From: Pedobacter antarcticus | GTDB lineage: Bacteria; Bacteroidota; Bacteroidia; Sphingobacteriales; Sphingobacteriaceae | DNA length: 64,000 bases | Direction: 5' to 3' | Assembly: GCF_900112985.1 (NCBI RefSeq) | Contig: NZ_FONS01000001.1 | Coordinates: forward strand, 307,730-371,729 | Shown here: positions 26,483 through 34,696 of the stretch, in pieces | Layout of the letters: each line of letters begins with the position of its first letter | How positions within the stretch are numbered: position 1 is the first letter of the stretch | The notes under the pieces: model-generated | Seen by the model: only the letters and a program-made list of their open reading frames with translations | Databases searched by the model: none | Told to the model about the DNA's origin: nothing | Program-made: the position numbers and the translations under genes

Positions 26483-27190
26483 CTATTTTATTCCGCCGAA
26501 AGCGGCGAAATAAGAATTCTTATGCAGAATATCTGTATCGCGAAAGCCTATCCTTTTCATAAGGTCCAGCTGATAATTCAGCGAACGCGGCGTGTCTTCA
26601 TAAGCGATGTAGTCAAGAACCTTTTGACGGTAATCCGGCCCGCCAAGCGTTTCCAGGTAATCACCATAGCGAGATTCAAATAGCTTCCCGATTAATGGAG
26701 AGTCATGCGTTATCAGATCAGAAATCCAAAAACTACCACCGGGTTTCAGAGCGATGAAGATTTTACGGAAGACCATTTCCCAGTCTGCATCGTCACGTAA
26801 GTGATGGAGTGTTGCGGCAGCTAATACGATGTCAAACGTATGCTCGCCAAGCTCGAGATTTCGCATATCATCATGCACCACGGTTACTTTACCGGCTGTC
26901 ACTTCAGACACCCTTTCGAAAGCTTTTTCGAGCATTGGTTTGCTCAGGTCGTTCAACGTACAGTTTAGATTTGGGAGTCTGGAGAGCATTTTAAGCGTGT
27001 AATTACCTGCCCCGCAGCCGATATCAAGCAGAGCGGAAGCGTTGGGGTTAATGTATGCTGCAGCCTCCGTACAGAGGTCCATCGTAATCGTCGCGTCAAT
27101 TGTAGTTAACTGTCCGGTTTCAAGATTGGAGAAACGTTCAACATCCTGGTCAAATCTGGCCCGGATTTCTGCATTCGTAGCTTTATTCAT
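26483..27190 (-). CDS. Class I SAM-dependent methyltransferase
   Basis: 235 aa. AdoMet motif I ALLDIGCGAGNYTLKML (about 53-69), acidic residue loop NDLSKPML, motif II/post-II VVHDDMRNLELGEHTFDIVLAAATLHHL, and LKPGGSFWISDLI. Methyltransf_25/UbiE-like fold; the C-terminal part (YLETLGGPDYRQKVLDYIAYEDTPR; MKRIGFRDTDILHK) resembles small-molecule methyltransferases. Substrate not predictable. A -7 box (TATATTTG, minus strand 27216-27209) lies upstream; downstream is the 11-bp repeat array, which may act on its transcript 3' end. Confidence 0.85.
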   Translation of the reverse strand: MNKATNAEIRARFDQDVERFSNLETGQLTTIDATITMDLCTEAAAYINPNASALLDIGCGAGNYTLKMLSRLPNLNCTLNDLSKPMLEKAFERVSEVTAGKVTVVHDDMRNLELGEHTFDIVLAAATLHHLRDDADWEMVFRKIFIALKPGGSFWISDLITHDSPLIGKLFESRYGDYLETLGGPDYRQKVLDYIAYEDTPRSLNYQLDLMKRIGFRDTDILHKNSYFAAFGGIK

Positions 27191-27208
27191 AACGCTGGTT
27201 TATACTAG

Positions 27209-27216
27209 CAAATATA
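27209..27216 (-). promoter_or_regulatory. Candidate -7 box of the methyltransferase gene
   Basis: Minus-strand TATATTTG exactly matches TAnnTTTG; expected start of transcription about 12 bases before the ATG at 27190. No clear -33 box. Confidence 0.4.
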
Positions 27217-27250
27217 AAGGATCATTAGGATAAAAAACATTTACCTACCC

Positions 27251-30200
27251 CTATCTTCCATAGCGCAGGGCCAGAGATCTGAGATAATCCACCATATCGT
27301 TTTTAAATTCTCCTGATTTCATTCTCCATCCCCAGTTATCCTTAACGGAGGCAGGGACATTCATCCTGGAGGCAGAGCCTTTACCTAAAATATCTTGCAT
27401 AGGAATTATCGCTATACCGGCGACAGATGCGTAAGCCAATCCTATAATGATCAAATGTATATTTTTTGCAGAAACAGTTTGCCCGGTATAAGCTTCAATT
27501 CGAGAACGTTCTGTTAAATTCAGCTCATCTTTGTACCAACCTTTCAACGTATTATTGTCGTGTGTACCAGTGTAAACAAGCCCATGTGGACCAGTAAAAT
27601 TATGTGGTGCGTGAAGGGAGTCAGCAGCATCTGCCCCAAAAGCGAACTGTAAGACGCGCATGCCGGGCAGACCAAAATGATCCCTCAAACGAAACACACC
27701 ATCTGTGATCTCACCAAGGTCTTCGGCAATGAACGGGAGCCCGGATTTAGCTTTTAACAGCGCGTTAAAGAAATCGGCTCCCGGCCCCTGCTGCCAGGCG
27801 CCAAAGCGGGCCGAGGACTCATTTGCAGGAACTTCCCAATAAGCATGAAATGCACGGAAATGATCCAGTCGAATTAAATCATAATCCAGTCTGTTTTTAT
27901 CGATGCGTGAGGTCCACCAACGATATTGCGTTTTAGCCATCTCTCTCCAGTTATATACCGGCATACCCCACAACTGCCCGTCTGCATTAAAATAATCCGG
28001 TGGAACGCCTGCAACTGCCTTCATACGCCCTCGTTTATCCAGACTGAAGAGCTGTTGATTAGCCCATACGTCTACGGAATCCCATGCACAGTAAAAAGGC
28101 AGGTCTCCGATTATTTTAATTTCCAGGGCATTTGCTTGTTTACGGAGGGCCCGCCACTGCCGGTAAAAGATAAACTGCCTCCATTTAGTTTCCTGCATTT
28201 CATTCTCACAGTCCGCTTTTACACCTGCAAGAGTTTCTTTATCCCGCCGCCGGATTTTCTCCGGCCAGTGATACCAGGGCTGTCCCTGCTGAATCATTTT
28301 TAGCACTTCGTATAGCGCATAATCATCAAGCCAAAAATCCTCATCTTTAATGAACCGGTTAAAGTCGACTACGAGCTGGTCGTCCGGATTCAAATCCTGA
28401 AAAGAAGCGAATGCCTGTTTCAAAAGCTTATCTTTCTTTTTCTCTACAAGCTGAAAATTAACTTTGGCACCGTTCTTCTGCTGCGCCTGTAAAAGCTGTC
28501 CGTCATTCACAAGCCCATCGGACCACAAAAGTTCGGGACTAATGAGTAAGACATTGCCTGCCATCGTAGATGTAGAGGAATACGGGGAATACAGCTGGCC
28601 TGCAGTTACAGGATTAATCGGAAGAATTTGCCAGTATTGCTGGCGGGCACTCACCAGATTCTCCAAAAAATCGGATGCACCCGGTCCCATATCTCCTATT
28701 CCATACCTTGATGGAAGAGACGTAACGTGTAATAAGATACCTGCACCACGCTCACGCTGGCCTCCGCACCACTCCAGTACTGCAAAAGGTAATACCTTAA
28801 AAAGGTCCTGCAATGACAGCTCACCTGATACCCTGATGTTAATATCATGAACGAGTTCATGATAATTACCGGTAGCCTCAGTAGGTAGAATGACACGTGT
28901 ATCTTCCCAGTTTTGCAGGTCTGATGCCGGGTCAGGCACCATCGAAGGGTTTATTGCAACAACAAACAATGCCCAGCGATTTCCCGAACGTCTGGCAAAG
29001 GCAATCAGATGGGTAGCAAATTTACCCTTAATTTCTAATGGAATATAAAGGCCGCTGGCATACAATTCAGGATTTCTCAATCTGGAATGCAGTAGTTGAC
29101 GAAGCAGATACAATTTAATTTTTCCATTGCCCGCATTTTCTACTAAATCAGCAAGGTTAAAATTTCCTTCTTCTATTTCTTTCAGGAAGTTGGCTCTCGC
29201 GGCATAATCAACCGGCCTGCGGTTGTCTGGATCTACCATACTCAGGTCCCAGAATTCAGTTCCCTGATAAGTATCCGGAATACCGGGAGTACCAAACTTA
29301 ATAATAAGCGAGCCCAGAGATATTTTTCTTGCCTGCTGGAAAACATTGTTCATAAAAGAGCTGAAGACATGCCAGAATTCACGTTCAGGATTAAGCAGCC
29401 CCTCTATGAAATTCCGGGTTGCCTTTTCGTATTGTAAATCAGGTTGCTCCCATTCAGAATTCCTTTTGGACTCACGCAAAGCTTTTTCGATATATGTTTG
29501 CAGCCGGTCCTTGTAATCTTCAGTTTCGCTGTCGGTTTCAGGATAAGTGGCAATTAAGGTCTGGTATATAAAGTATGCATCATTCCGGTCTGGTTTGCCT
29601 GCTGTATGTAATGATTCATTCAGCTCTTCCCAACGATTGATTTCGTTGATCCATACATGGCGGATATCTGTCAGCACATTAAGCCTGGCGCGCGCGTCTT
29701 CCCCTCTTTTTGTATCATGCGTAGCTGTGGCATTCATAGCAATTGGCCAGGCAGTAGAGCGGCTCAATATAGTCTTATGAAACTCATCCGGGGTTATTCC
29801 AAACAAAGCCGGCGAGTCACCGACTTCATTATTACCAATAAAACGGTTATAGGTATACATTAAAGTATCTTCCACTCCCTTCGCCATAAGCGGTCCGGAG
29901 ATCTGCATAAGACGCTGGTAACAATGGATGTTTTTCTCCAATAAAACCTTGCGTATCAGCTTCAATGACGGCCTGTACTCTACTATTTCTTCTAGTTCTC
30001 TAAATATTGAATCGATAGCTTTTTTCTCATATTTATCCAGCGGATATCCATTGCCGTAAAATCTATAAACTGGACACCTGACAAGCAGTTCTGCTATAAT
30101 CTGGCGTATGATTGCAATTTGTCCCTCATCTGGATTTGCCTTTTCGACAACGGGGGTTGATATAATCAACTGACATAAATTGTCTAACTCACCCTGCATA

Positions 30201-31219
30201 TAGGTATTTAGAAAGCTTTCTTTCTTTTTTCTGATTTGTACAGTAACGGGGGCATATTTGTGTTGCAGATTTTTATAAAAACTGCTGAATTTGTTTTCTG
30301 CTTTTTCATTCGTAAACAACTGATTAGCCAGTCCAAGGAAGTCATAACCAGTCGTACCTTGTACCGGCCAAGCTGACGGGAGCTGTTCACCGGGTTCAAG
30401 AATTTTTTCGACAACAATATAGACCTCGCCTCCACAGAGCTGGCGCAACCTGCTTAGGTACCCGGCAGGATCCATCAAACCGTCAATATGATCAATTCTC
30501 AATCCATGAAATATTCTGGCATCAACCAAATCTTTAATCAAGCGATGGTAATGTTCAAATACTTTTTCATTTTGTATATTCAGGCAAATCAGGCTGTTTA
30601 CGGTAAAAAAACGCCGGTAATTCATTCTCGCATTGGCCTCGGTATATGTGCATAGCCGATAATATTGTTGCGAAAGAATTTTTTCCAGGGAATCTTCTGG
30701 ATTAGTACCAGCACGCAGAGGCCAGGTATTCTCGCCATACCGGACAAACCAGTCTTGCTCAATTTTCACCAATTCCAATTCTCCGTCGCGAATACAATCT
30801 TGGAGATCTTTTCCTAAAAAAGGCGCCATTAAAGGGTCCTGATTAAGATCAGCAGAAAGAATATCGAAATATTCACGATAGACAGATGCTTCTCCATTTT
30901 TGAGCACATCCATTAACCAGGAATTTTGTGCATCATATGCCATATGGTTAGGAACAATATCCTGTATCCATTTCATGTCCAGTTTGTTGAGCTTAGCAGA
31001 GATCCTCTTCAAATCACTGATACTCCCTATTTCCGGATTAATTACATTCGGATCTGTACCGTCATAACCATGTGTACTTCCAGGAACGGCCGCAAAAATC
31101 GGAGATGCGTATATAGTACTGATACCCAAACGGCTCAGGTACGGGATGATAGCCTCAAAATCGGCAAATGTAAAGCCGGAGTGGAACTGCACCCGGTAAG
31201 TTGAATTAGGGTTAAACAT
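27251..31219 (-). CDS. TreY-MalQ fusion: maltooligosyltrehalose synthase plus 4-alpha-glucanotransferase
   Basis: 1322 aa from the ATG at 31219, whose ATGTTTAA overlaps the treZ stop by 8 bases; the longer frame (to 31297) lies inside treZ. Residues 1 to about 820 are GH13_26 maltooligosyltrehalose synthase: NPNSTYRVQFHSGFTF, DIVPNHMAYD, GLRIDHIDGLMDP (nucleophile Asp), a Glu in VVEKIL, and TATHDTKRGED. After a short linker near base 28760 comes a GH77 amylomaltase of about 500 aa: GILLHVTSLPSRYGIGDMGP, RLDHFRAFHAYWEVP (nucleophile), FIAEDLGEIT (acid/base), YTGTHDNNTLKGWY. TreY turns the reducing end of a maltodextrin into a trehalosyl unit for TreZ; MalQ reshuffles chain lengths. Both catalytic sets look complete. 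Confidence 0.92.
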   Translation of the reverse strand: MFNPNSTYRVQFHSGFTFADFEAIIPYLSRLGISTIYASPIFAAVPGSTHGYDGTDPNVINPEIGSISDLKRISAKLNKLDMKWIQDIVPNHMAYDAQNSWLMDVLKNGEASVYREYFDILSADLNQDPLMAPFLGKDLQDCIRDGELELVKIEQDWFVRYGENTWPLRAGTNPEDSLEKILSQQYYRLCTYTEANARMNYRRFFTVNSLICLNIQNEKVFEHYHRLIKDLVDARIFHGLRIDHIDGLMDPAGYLSRLRQLCGGEVYIVVEKILEPGEQLPSAWPVQGTTGYDFLGLANQLFTNEKAENKFSSFYKNLQHKYAPVTVQIRKKKESFLNTYMQGELDNLCQLIISTPVVEKANPDEGQIAIIRQIIAELLVRCPVYRFYGNGYPLDKYEKKAIDSIFRELEEIVEYRPSLKLIRKVLLEKNIHCYQRLMQISGPLMAKGVEDTLMYTYNRFIGNNEVGDSPALFGITPDEFHKTILSRSTAWPIAMNATATHDTKRGEDARARLNVLTDIRHVWINEINRWEELNESLHTAGKPDRNDAYFIYQTLIATYPETDSETEDYKDRLQTYIEKALRESKRNSEWEQPDLQYEKATRNFIEGLLNPEREFWHVFSSFMNNVFQQARKISLGSLIIKFGTPGIPDTYQGTEFWDLSMVDPDNRRPVDYAARANFLKEIEEGNFNLADLVENAGNGKIKLYLLRQLLHSRLRNPELYASGLYIPLEIKGKFATHLIAFARRSGNRWALFVVAINPSMVPDPASDLQNWEDTRVILPTEATGNYHELVHDINIRVSGELSLQDLFKVLPFAVLEWCGGQRERGAGILLHVTSLPSRYGIGDMGPGASDFLENLVSARQQYWQILPINPVTAGQLYSPYSSTSTMAGNVLLISPELLWSDGLVNDGQLLQAQQKNGAKVNFQLVEKKKDKLLKQAFASFQDLNPDDQLVVDFNRFIKDEDFWLDDYALYEVLKMIQQGQPWYHWPEKIRRRDKETLAGVKADCENEMQETKWRQFIFYRQWRALRKQANALEIKIIGDLPFYCAWDSVDVWANQQLFSLDKRGRMKAVAGVPPDYFNADGQLWGMPVYNWREMAKTQYRWWTSRIDKNRLDYDLIRLDHFRAFHAYWEVPANESSARFGAWQQGPGADFFNALLKAKSGLPFIAEDLGEITDGVFRLRDHFGLPGMRVLQFAFGADAADSLHAPHNFTGPHGLVYTGTHDNNTLKGWYKDELNLTERSRIEAYTGQTVSAKNIHLIIIGLAYASVAGIAIIPMQDILGKGSASRMNVPASVKDNWGWRMKSGEFKNDMVDYLRSLALRYGR

Positions 31220-33050
31220 AATTTGCCTGGTATACAATAAAAGATTCTGGTTGAATTGAAATTTCCTGGAGTTCGGGCTGCTGTTCTTCTGAAACATCTC
31301 CCGGCCCGCCCCATACCAGGGCTGCCGAATTAAAAAGCACAGCGTCCAGTTTAATATTTACAGGAACGGAAATTTGTTGTACTTCTGAAGAAAAGTTCAG
31401 CATACAAAAAACCAGTTCCGAACTTCCAGTCGCGCAGCGCTCTAAAAGGAGACAATTTAACGGCTTAAGCGCAATGCACCTGGTTAGCACTTTTTCATCG
31501 GAACAGAGCTGCGTATGACTTTTACGCAATGCAATAATTGCCTGATAGAAAAGAAACATAGTCTGATGGCTTTTTTCTCTTAATGCACTCCAGTTAAGAC
31601 GGGACTGCTGCATCGTTGCAGGATCCTGAGGATCGGGTGCTTCCCCTTCCAGGTGCATGGCTGCAAATTCCTGTTTTCGCCCGCTTCTGACATTTTCAAC
31701 AAGCCCGGGATCAGTATGGCTAACGAAATAAAGGAAGGGATTTTTCTCTCCATATTCTTCCCCCATAAAAAGCAGTGGTAAAAACGGAGAAAGGATAACT
31801 GCACCTGCCAGCAATTTTTGCATCTCATAACTATAAAGAGTGCCAGAACGGGAACCCAGCATCCTGTTTCCTGTCTGGTCATGATTCTGTGAGAAAACTA
31901 CAAACTGGCTGCCTGGATGGCCAGTAGTTCCGCGACCGAATTTCCTTGCCCTTTCACTGGAGTACGTCCCAGTATACACATACGCGTCTTTATAAGCCTT
32001 TGCCAAATGATCTACTCCCGTAAAATCGCTATAATACCCGGTCTTCGACTCGCCGGCAGAAACTCTTAAAGCATGATGAAACTCATCTGTCCATTGTGCA
32101 TGCATACCTAAACCGTTTTCTTCTAAACTGGTAATATACCTGGGATCATTCAGATCTGATTCCGCAATTAGATAATGTACATGTCCGCTTTCTTTGATCA
32201 GTTTGTCAGTTGCCTTTCTGATATCCTGTAAGATATGCACTGCGCTAAAGTCTTTAATGGCATGTACTGCATCAAGCCGCAATGCGTCAATATGAAAATC
32301 TCTAAACCACATTAACACATTCTCTATTATAAATTTACGCACACCATCACTATACCGGTCATCATAGTTTACCGCTGCCCCCCATGGAGTTTTGTATTTA
32401 TCGGTAAAATAGCCCCCTAATTCGGTCAGGTAGTTTCCTTCGGGACCAAGATGATTGTAGACCACGTCGAGTACGACTGCCAGGCCTTTCTGATGACACT
32501 GATCGACCAGCTGCTGCAATCCCATTGCTCCGCCATATGACCACTGTACTGCATAAGGGAATACGCCGTCATAACCCCAATTTCTTTCTCCAGGAAATGC
32601 AGCCACAGGCATGATCTCTATAGCGGTAATTCCTAATTCAACCAAATAATCCAGTTTGTTTATTATTCCCTGAAAATCACCCTGCGAAGTGTAGGTACCA
32701 GTATGCAATTCATAGAAGATATAATCTTTCAGCTCTGGATTCTTCCAATTTTGATCATTCCATTCGTAGTGCAGATCAATTGCGCAGGAAGGCCCATGCA
32801 CCCCTTCAGGCTGGCTTAGAGAAGCAGGATCCGGTATTCTTTTCTGACCATCTATTACCAGCCAGTATAAATCGCCGGCCTTAATCAGGTCTGTGAAACC
32901 TATCCAGTTACCAAATTCATCTTTGTGAAGGCTAATTGTGAATTTGCCGCACTGCACCTCAATATTTTGCGCTTCAGGAGCCCATATATTGATGGTAGCC
33001 ATCTTATTATTTGTGAAATTTATTCCTGTAGTTCTTTTGCTTATATCCAT
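31212..33050 (-). CDS. treZ: Maltooligosyltrehalose trehalohydrolase
   Basis: 612 aa from the ATG at 33050 (MDISKRTTGINFTNNK); the longer frame begins at a TTG. N-terminal CBM48-like domain (INIWAPEAQNIEVQCG), then a GH13_10 barrel: ELHTGTYTSQGDFQGII, VVLDVVYNHLGPEGNYL, IDALRLDAVHAIKDF (nucleophile Asp), YLIAESDLNDPRYI (acid/base Glu), VFSQNHDQTGNRMLG (third Asp). It cleaves trehalose from maltooligosyl trehalose made by TreY. Its stop overlaps the TreY-MalQ start by 8 bases, so the two are translationally coupled; together they make trehalose from glycogen or maltodextrin in the cytoplasm. Confidence 0.94.
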   Translation of the reverse strand: MDISKRTTGINFTNNKMATINIWAPEAQNIEVQCGKFTISLHKDEFGNWIGFTDLIKAGDLYWLVIDGQKRIPDPASLSQPEGVHGPSCAIDLHYEWNDQNWKNPELKDYIFYELHTGTYTSQGDFQGIINKLDYLVELGITAIEIMPVAAFPGERNWGYDGVFPYAVQWSYGGAMGLQQLVDQCHQKGLAVVLDVVYNHLGPEGNYLTELGGYFTDKYKTPWGAAVNYDDRYSDGVRKFIIENVLMWFRDFHIDALRLDAVHAIKDFSAVHILQDIRKATDKLIKESGHVHYLIAESDLNDPRYITSLEENGLGMHAQWTDEFHHALRVSAGESKTGYYSDFTGVDHLAKAYKDAYVYTGTYSSERARKFGRGTTGHPGSQFVVFSQNHDQTGNRMLGSRSGTLYSYEMQKLLAGAVILSPFLPLLFMGEEYGEKNPFLYFVSHTDPGLVENVRSGRKQEFAAMHLEGEAPDPQDPATMQQSRLNWSALREKSHQTMFLFYQAIIALRKSHTQLCSDEKVLTRCIALKPLNCLLLERCATGSSELVFCMLNFSSEVQQISVPVNIKLDAVLFNSAALVWGGPGDVSEEQQPELQEISIQPESFIVYQANYV

Positions 33051-33096
33051 TCGAAAGCTATAGTAGATCTGGGGATTGTTGTTGAAATTAGGGCTC

Positions 33097-33130
33097 AAAA
33101 AAAACCGGATAATCTATAAATCATCCGGTT
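33097..33130 (-). terminator. Rho-independent terminator after the 53-aa gene
   Basis: On the minus strand AACCGGATGA (33130-33121) pairs with TTATCCGGTT (33112-33103, one G-U pair) and is followed by a run of T. It ends 47 bases before the treZ start, so it separates treZ from the small gene upstream. Confidence 0.85.
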
Positions 33131-33139
33131 CTGTTTGAA

Positions 33140-33301
33140 CTAAAGGAGCCTTAGTAAGAAATCCGGCTTTTCTCGTTTTTCCTTCGCTTTAGGTTTCAAT
33201 ATATGATCTACCTTTTTGTGTTGATATTCAGCATTTGCTCCACCTATTATACGTGTTGCAGATCCTGGATCCTGCAACGTCTCACTCTCATATGTCTTCA
33301 T
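33140..33301 (-). CDS. Small basic protein, 53 aa, unknown
   Basis: ATG at 33301, stop TAG at 33142-33140. The protein starts MKTYESETLQDPGSATRIIG and has a strongly basic second half (ILKPKAKEKREKPDFLLRLL). An AGGAAA just upstream of the ATG could serve as ribosome binding site, and a strong terminator begins 10 bases after the stop; both support a genuine short gene. No signal peptide or known domain. A cytoplasmic, perhaps nucleic-acid- or protein-binding, role is only a guess. Confidence 0.6.
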   Translation of the reverse strand: MKTYESETLQDPGSATRIIGGANAEYQHKKVDHILKPKAKEKREKPDFLLRLL

Positions 33302-33388
33302 TTTCCTATTTTTATGAAGAACAAAAACTGTTATATGAAGTTTTAAGAATAATTAAATTCAGGTATTTATGACATTCGCACGAGTTTT

Positions 33389-34540
33389 TTACCTGTAGTG
33401 CTTTTGCCGGTCGTTCTTGATGTCAATACAAAACCAAAATGTAGAGCCCTCACCTTCTCTACTGTCAACTCCGATCTGTCCGTTATGCTTTTTGATAATT
33501 TCCTCACAGATAAACAAACCCAGGCCCAAACCCGGGAGACTTTGAGTTTTTAAAGAATGAACTCTGTAAAACTGTTTGAAAACATGCTTAATTTTTGACT
33601 CCGGAATTCCCAGGCCTTTGTCGGCTACACCTATATAGACTTTTCCATCCTGAATGCGGCTGGAGATTTTAATGAATTTATCCTGTGAGGAATATTTAAC
33701 TGCATTGGTAATAAAATTATTTAATACTTGTTCAAGTCTGTCGCGGTCACCATTTATAACTGGGTTAGCCGGATCTGTTTGCAATTCAATGTTATACACA
33801 GGATAGATGGCCTGAACGTTTTCATAACTCATTTTAAGCAGATCATTAATATGAAAATCATTCATGACGCAGTGGATCGTTCCAGAACCAGCTTTTGCAG
33901 CATCTAAAATATCTGCAACAAGATTTAACATTTTATCAAGCTGGTGATCCATCTTCTCCACCATTTCTATATTCTTGTAGAATTTCTCTTTCTGAATTTT
34001 GAGCACAATCATCTGTACATAAACTTTAAGCACCGTAATTGGAGACTTTAATTCATGGACTGCCATGTGCACAAAATCTTCATGCCGTTTTTCATGCATC
34101 TGCAAATCCTTCTCTGCTATTTGTCTCAACATGCGTTCATGCTCAACATCCCTTAATTGCAGTTTGAGCAGGTAAAATATTCCGTTAAGAAAAAAGAGGG
34201 CGAAGATGAATAATAAAAACTGTGAGACATCATTAAAAATGGTCAAGGTAATTCCCGAATGATAGAATACCATGAAAACTATGGAGAGCGCAGCTGTAAA
34301 AATACTTACAAGAAATGCCTTTTTGACCCCACAAAAAAAAGCAGTAAGAATTACTGCAAGCAGAAAAATCAGGTATACAGGAGAATTAAAACCCTTGAAA
34401 TATAGAACTTCCAAAGACAGACCTGTCAGAATTAAAAGTACAGGTATTAATATGAGCCAGGTATTATATGGGCTGCCACCACTCCTTTTCAATAGAAATT
34501 TAAAAATATAGTCCCCTTGTTGCGCAAGATTATTACTCAT
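33389..34540 (-). CDS. Membrane sensor histidine kinase
   Basis: 383 aa. Four to five membrane helices in residues 28-125 (LILIPVLLILTGLSLEVLYF; YLIFLLAVILTAFFCGVK; FLVSIFTAALSIVFMVFY; FLLFIFALFFLNGIFYLL), a DUF4118-like arrangement with little exposed periplasmic domain. Then HisKA with H-box FVHMAVHELKSPITVLKVYV and HATPase boxes VLNNFITNAVKYSSQ, GVADKGLGIPE and LPGLGLGLFICEEIIKKHNG. Transmitter ends near the C-terminus. No receiver-domain partner is adjacent on its own transcript; the NarL-type regulators nearby pair more naturally with the HisKA_3 kinases, so its partner is unknown. Confidence 0.88.
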   Translation of the reverse strand: MSNNLAQQGDYIFKFLLKRSGGSPYNTWLILIPVLLILTGLSLEVLYFKGFNSPVYLIFLLAVILTAFFCGVKKAFLVSIFTAALSIVFMVFYHSGITLTIFNDVSQFLLFIFALFFLNGIFYLLKLQLRDVEHERMLRQIAEKDLQMHEKRHEDFVHMAVHELKSPITVLKVYVQMIVLKIQKEKFYKNIEMVEKMDHQLDKMLNLVADILDAAKAGSGTIHCVMNDFHINDLLKMSYENVQAIYPVYNIELQTDPANPVINGDRDRLEQVLNNFITNAVKYSSQDKFIKISSRIQDGKVYIGVADKGLGIPESKIKHVFKQFYRVHSLKTQSLPGLGLGLFICEEIIKKHNGQIGVDSREGEGSTFWFCIDIKNDRQKHYR

Positions 34541-34696
34541 AGGATATCATTAGCGGAAGTATAAGCCTCGGTGTTAATTCCGTGCCGCTGCCTCCAATCG
34601 AGAGAATAGATATAACGTAAATTTAATAAACGGTATCAATTATTCGATAGTAATTTTACTTAAAGATACTGAGATAAATACGTGTTAATCTTCGCC

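Noticed and set aside
26330..26683. Plus-strand frame through the 11-bp array and methyltransferase end
   Set aside because: It exists because the repeat units lack stops in that frame and then runs antisense to the methyltransferase; no coding features.
27251..31219. The 1322-aa TreY-MalQ protein as a sequencing artefact joining two genes
   Set aside because: The frame is continuous, both catalytic sets are complete and the linker has no stop or start signature; a real fusion is simpler.
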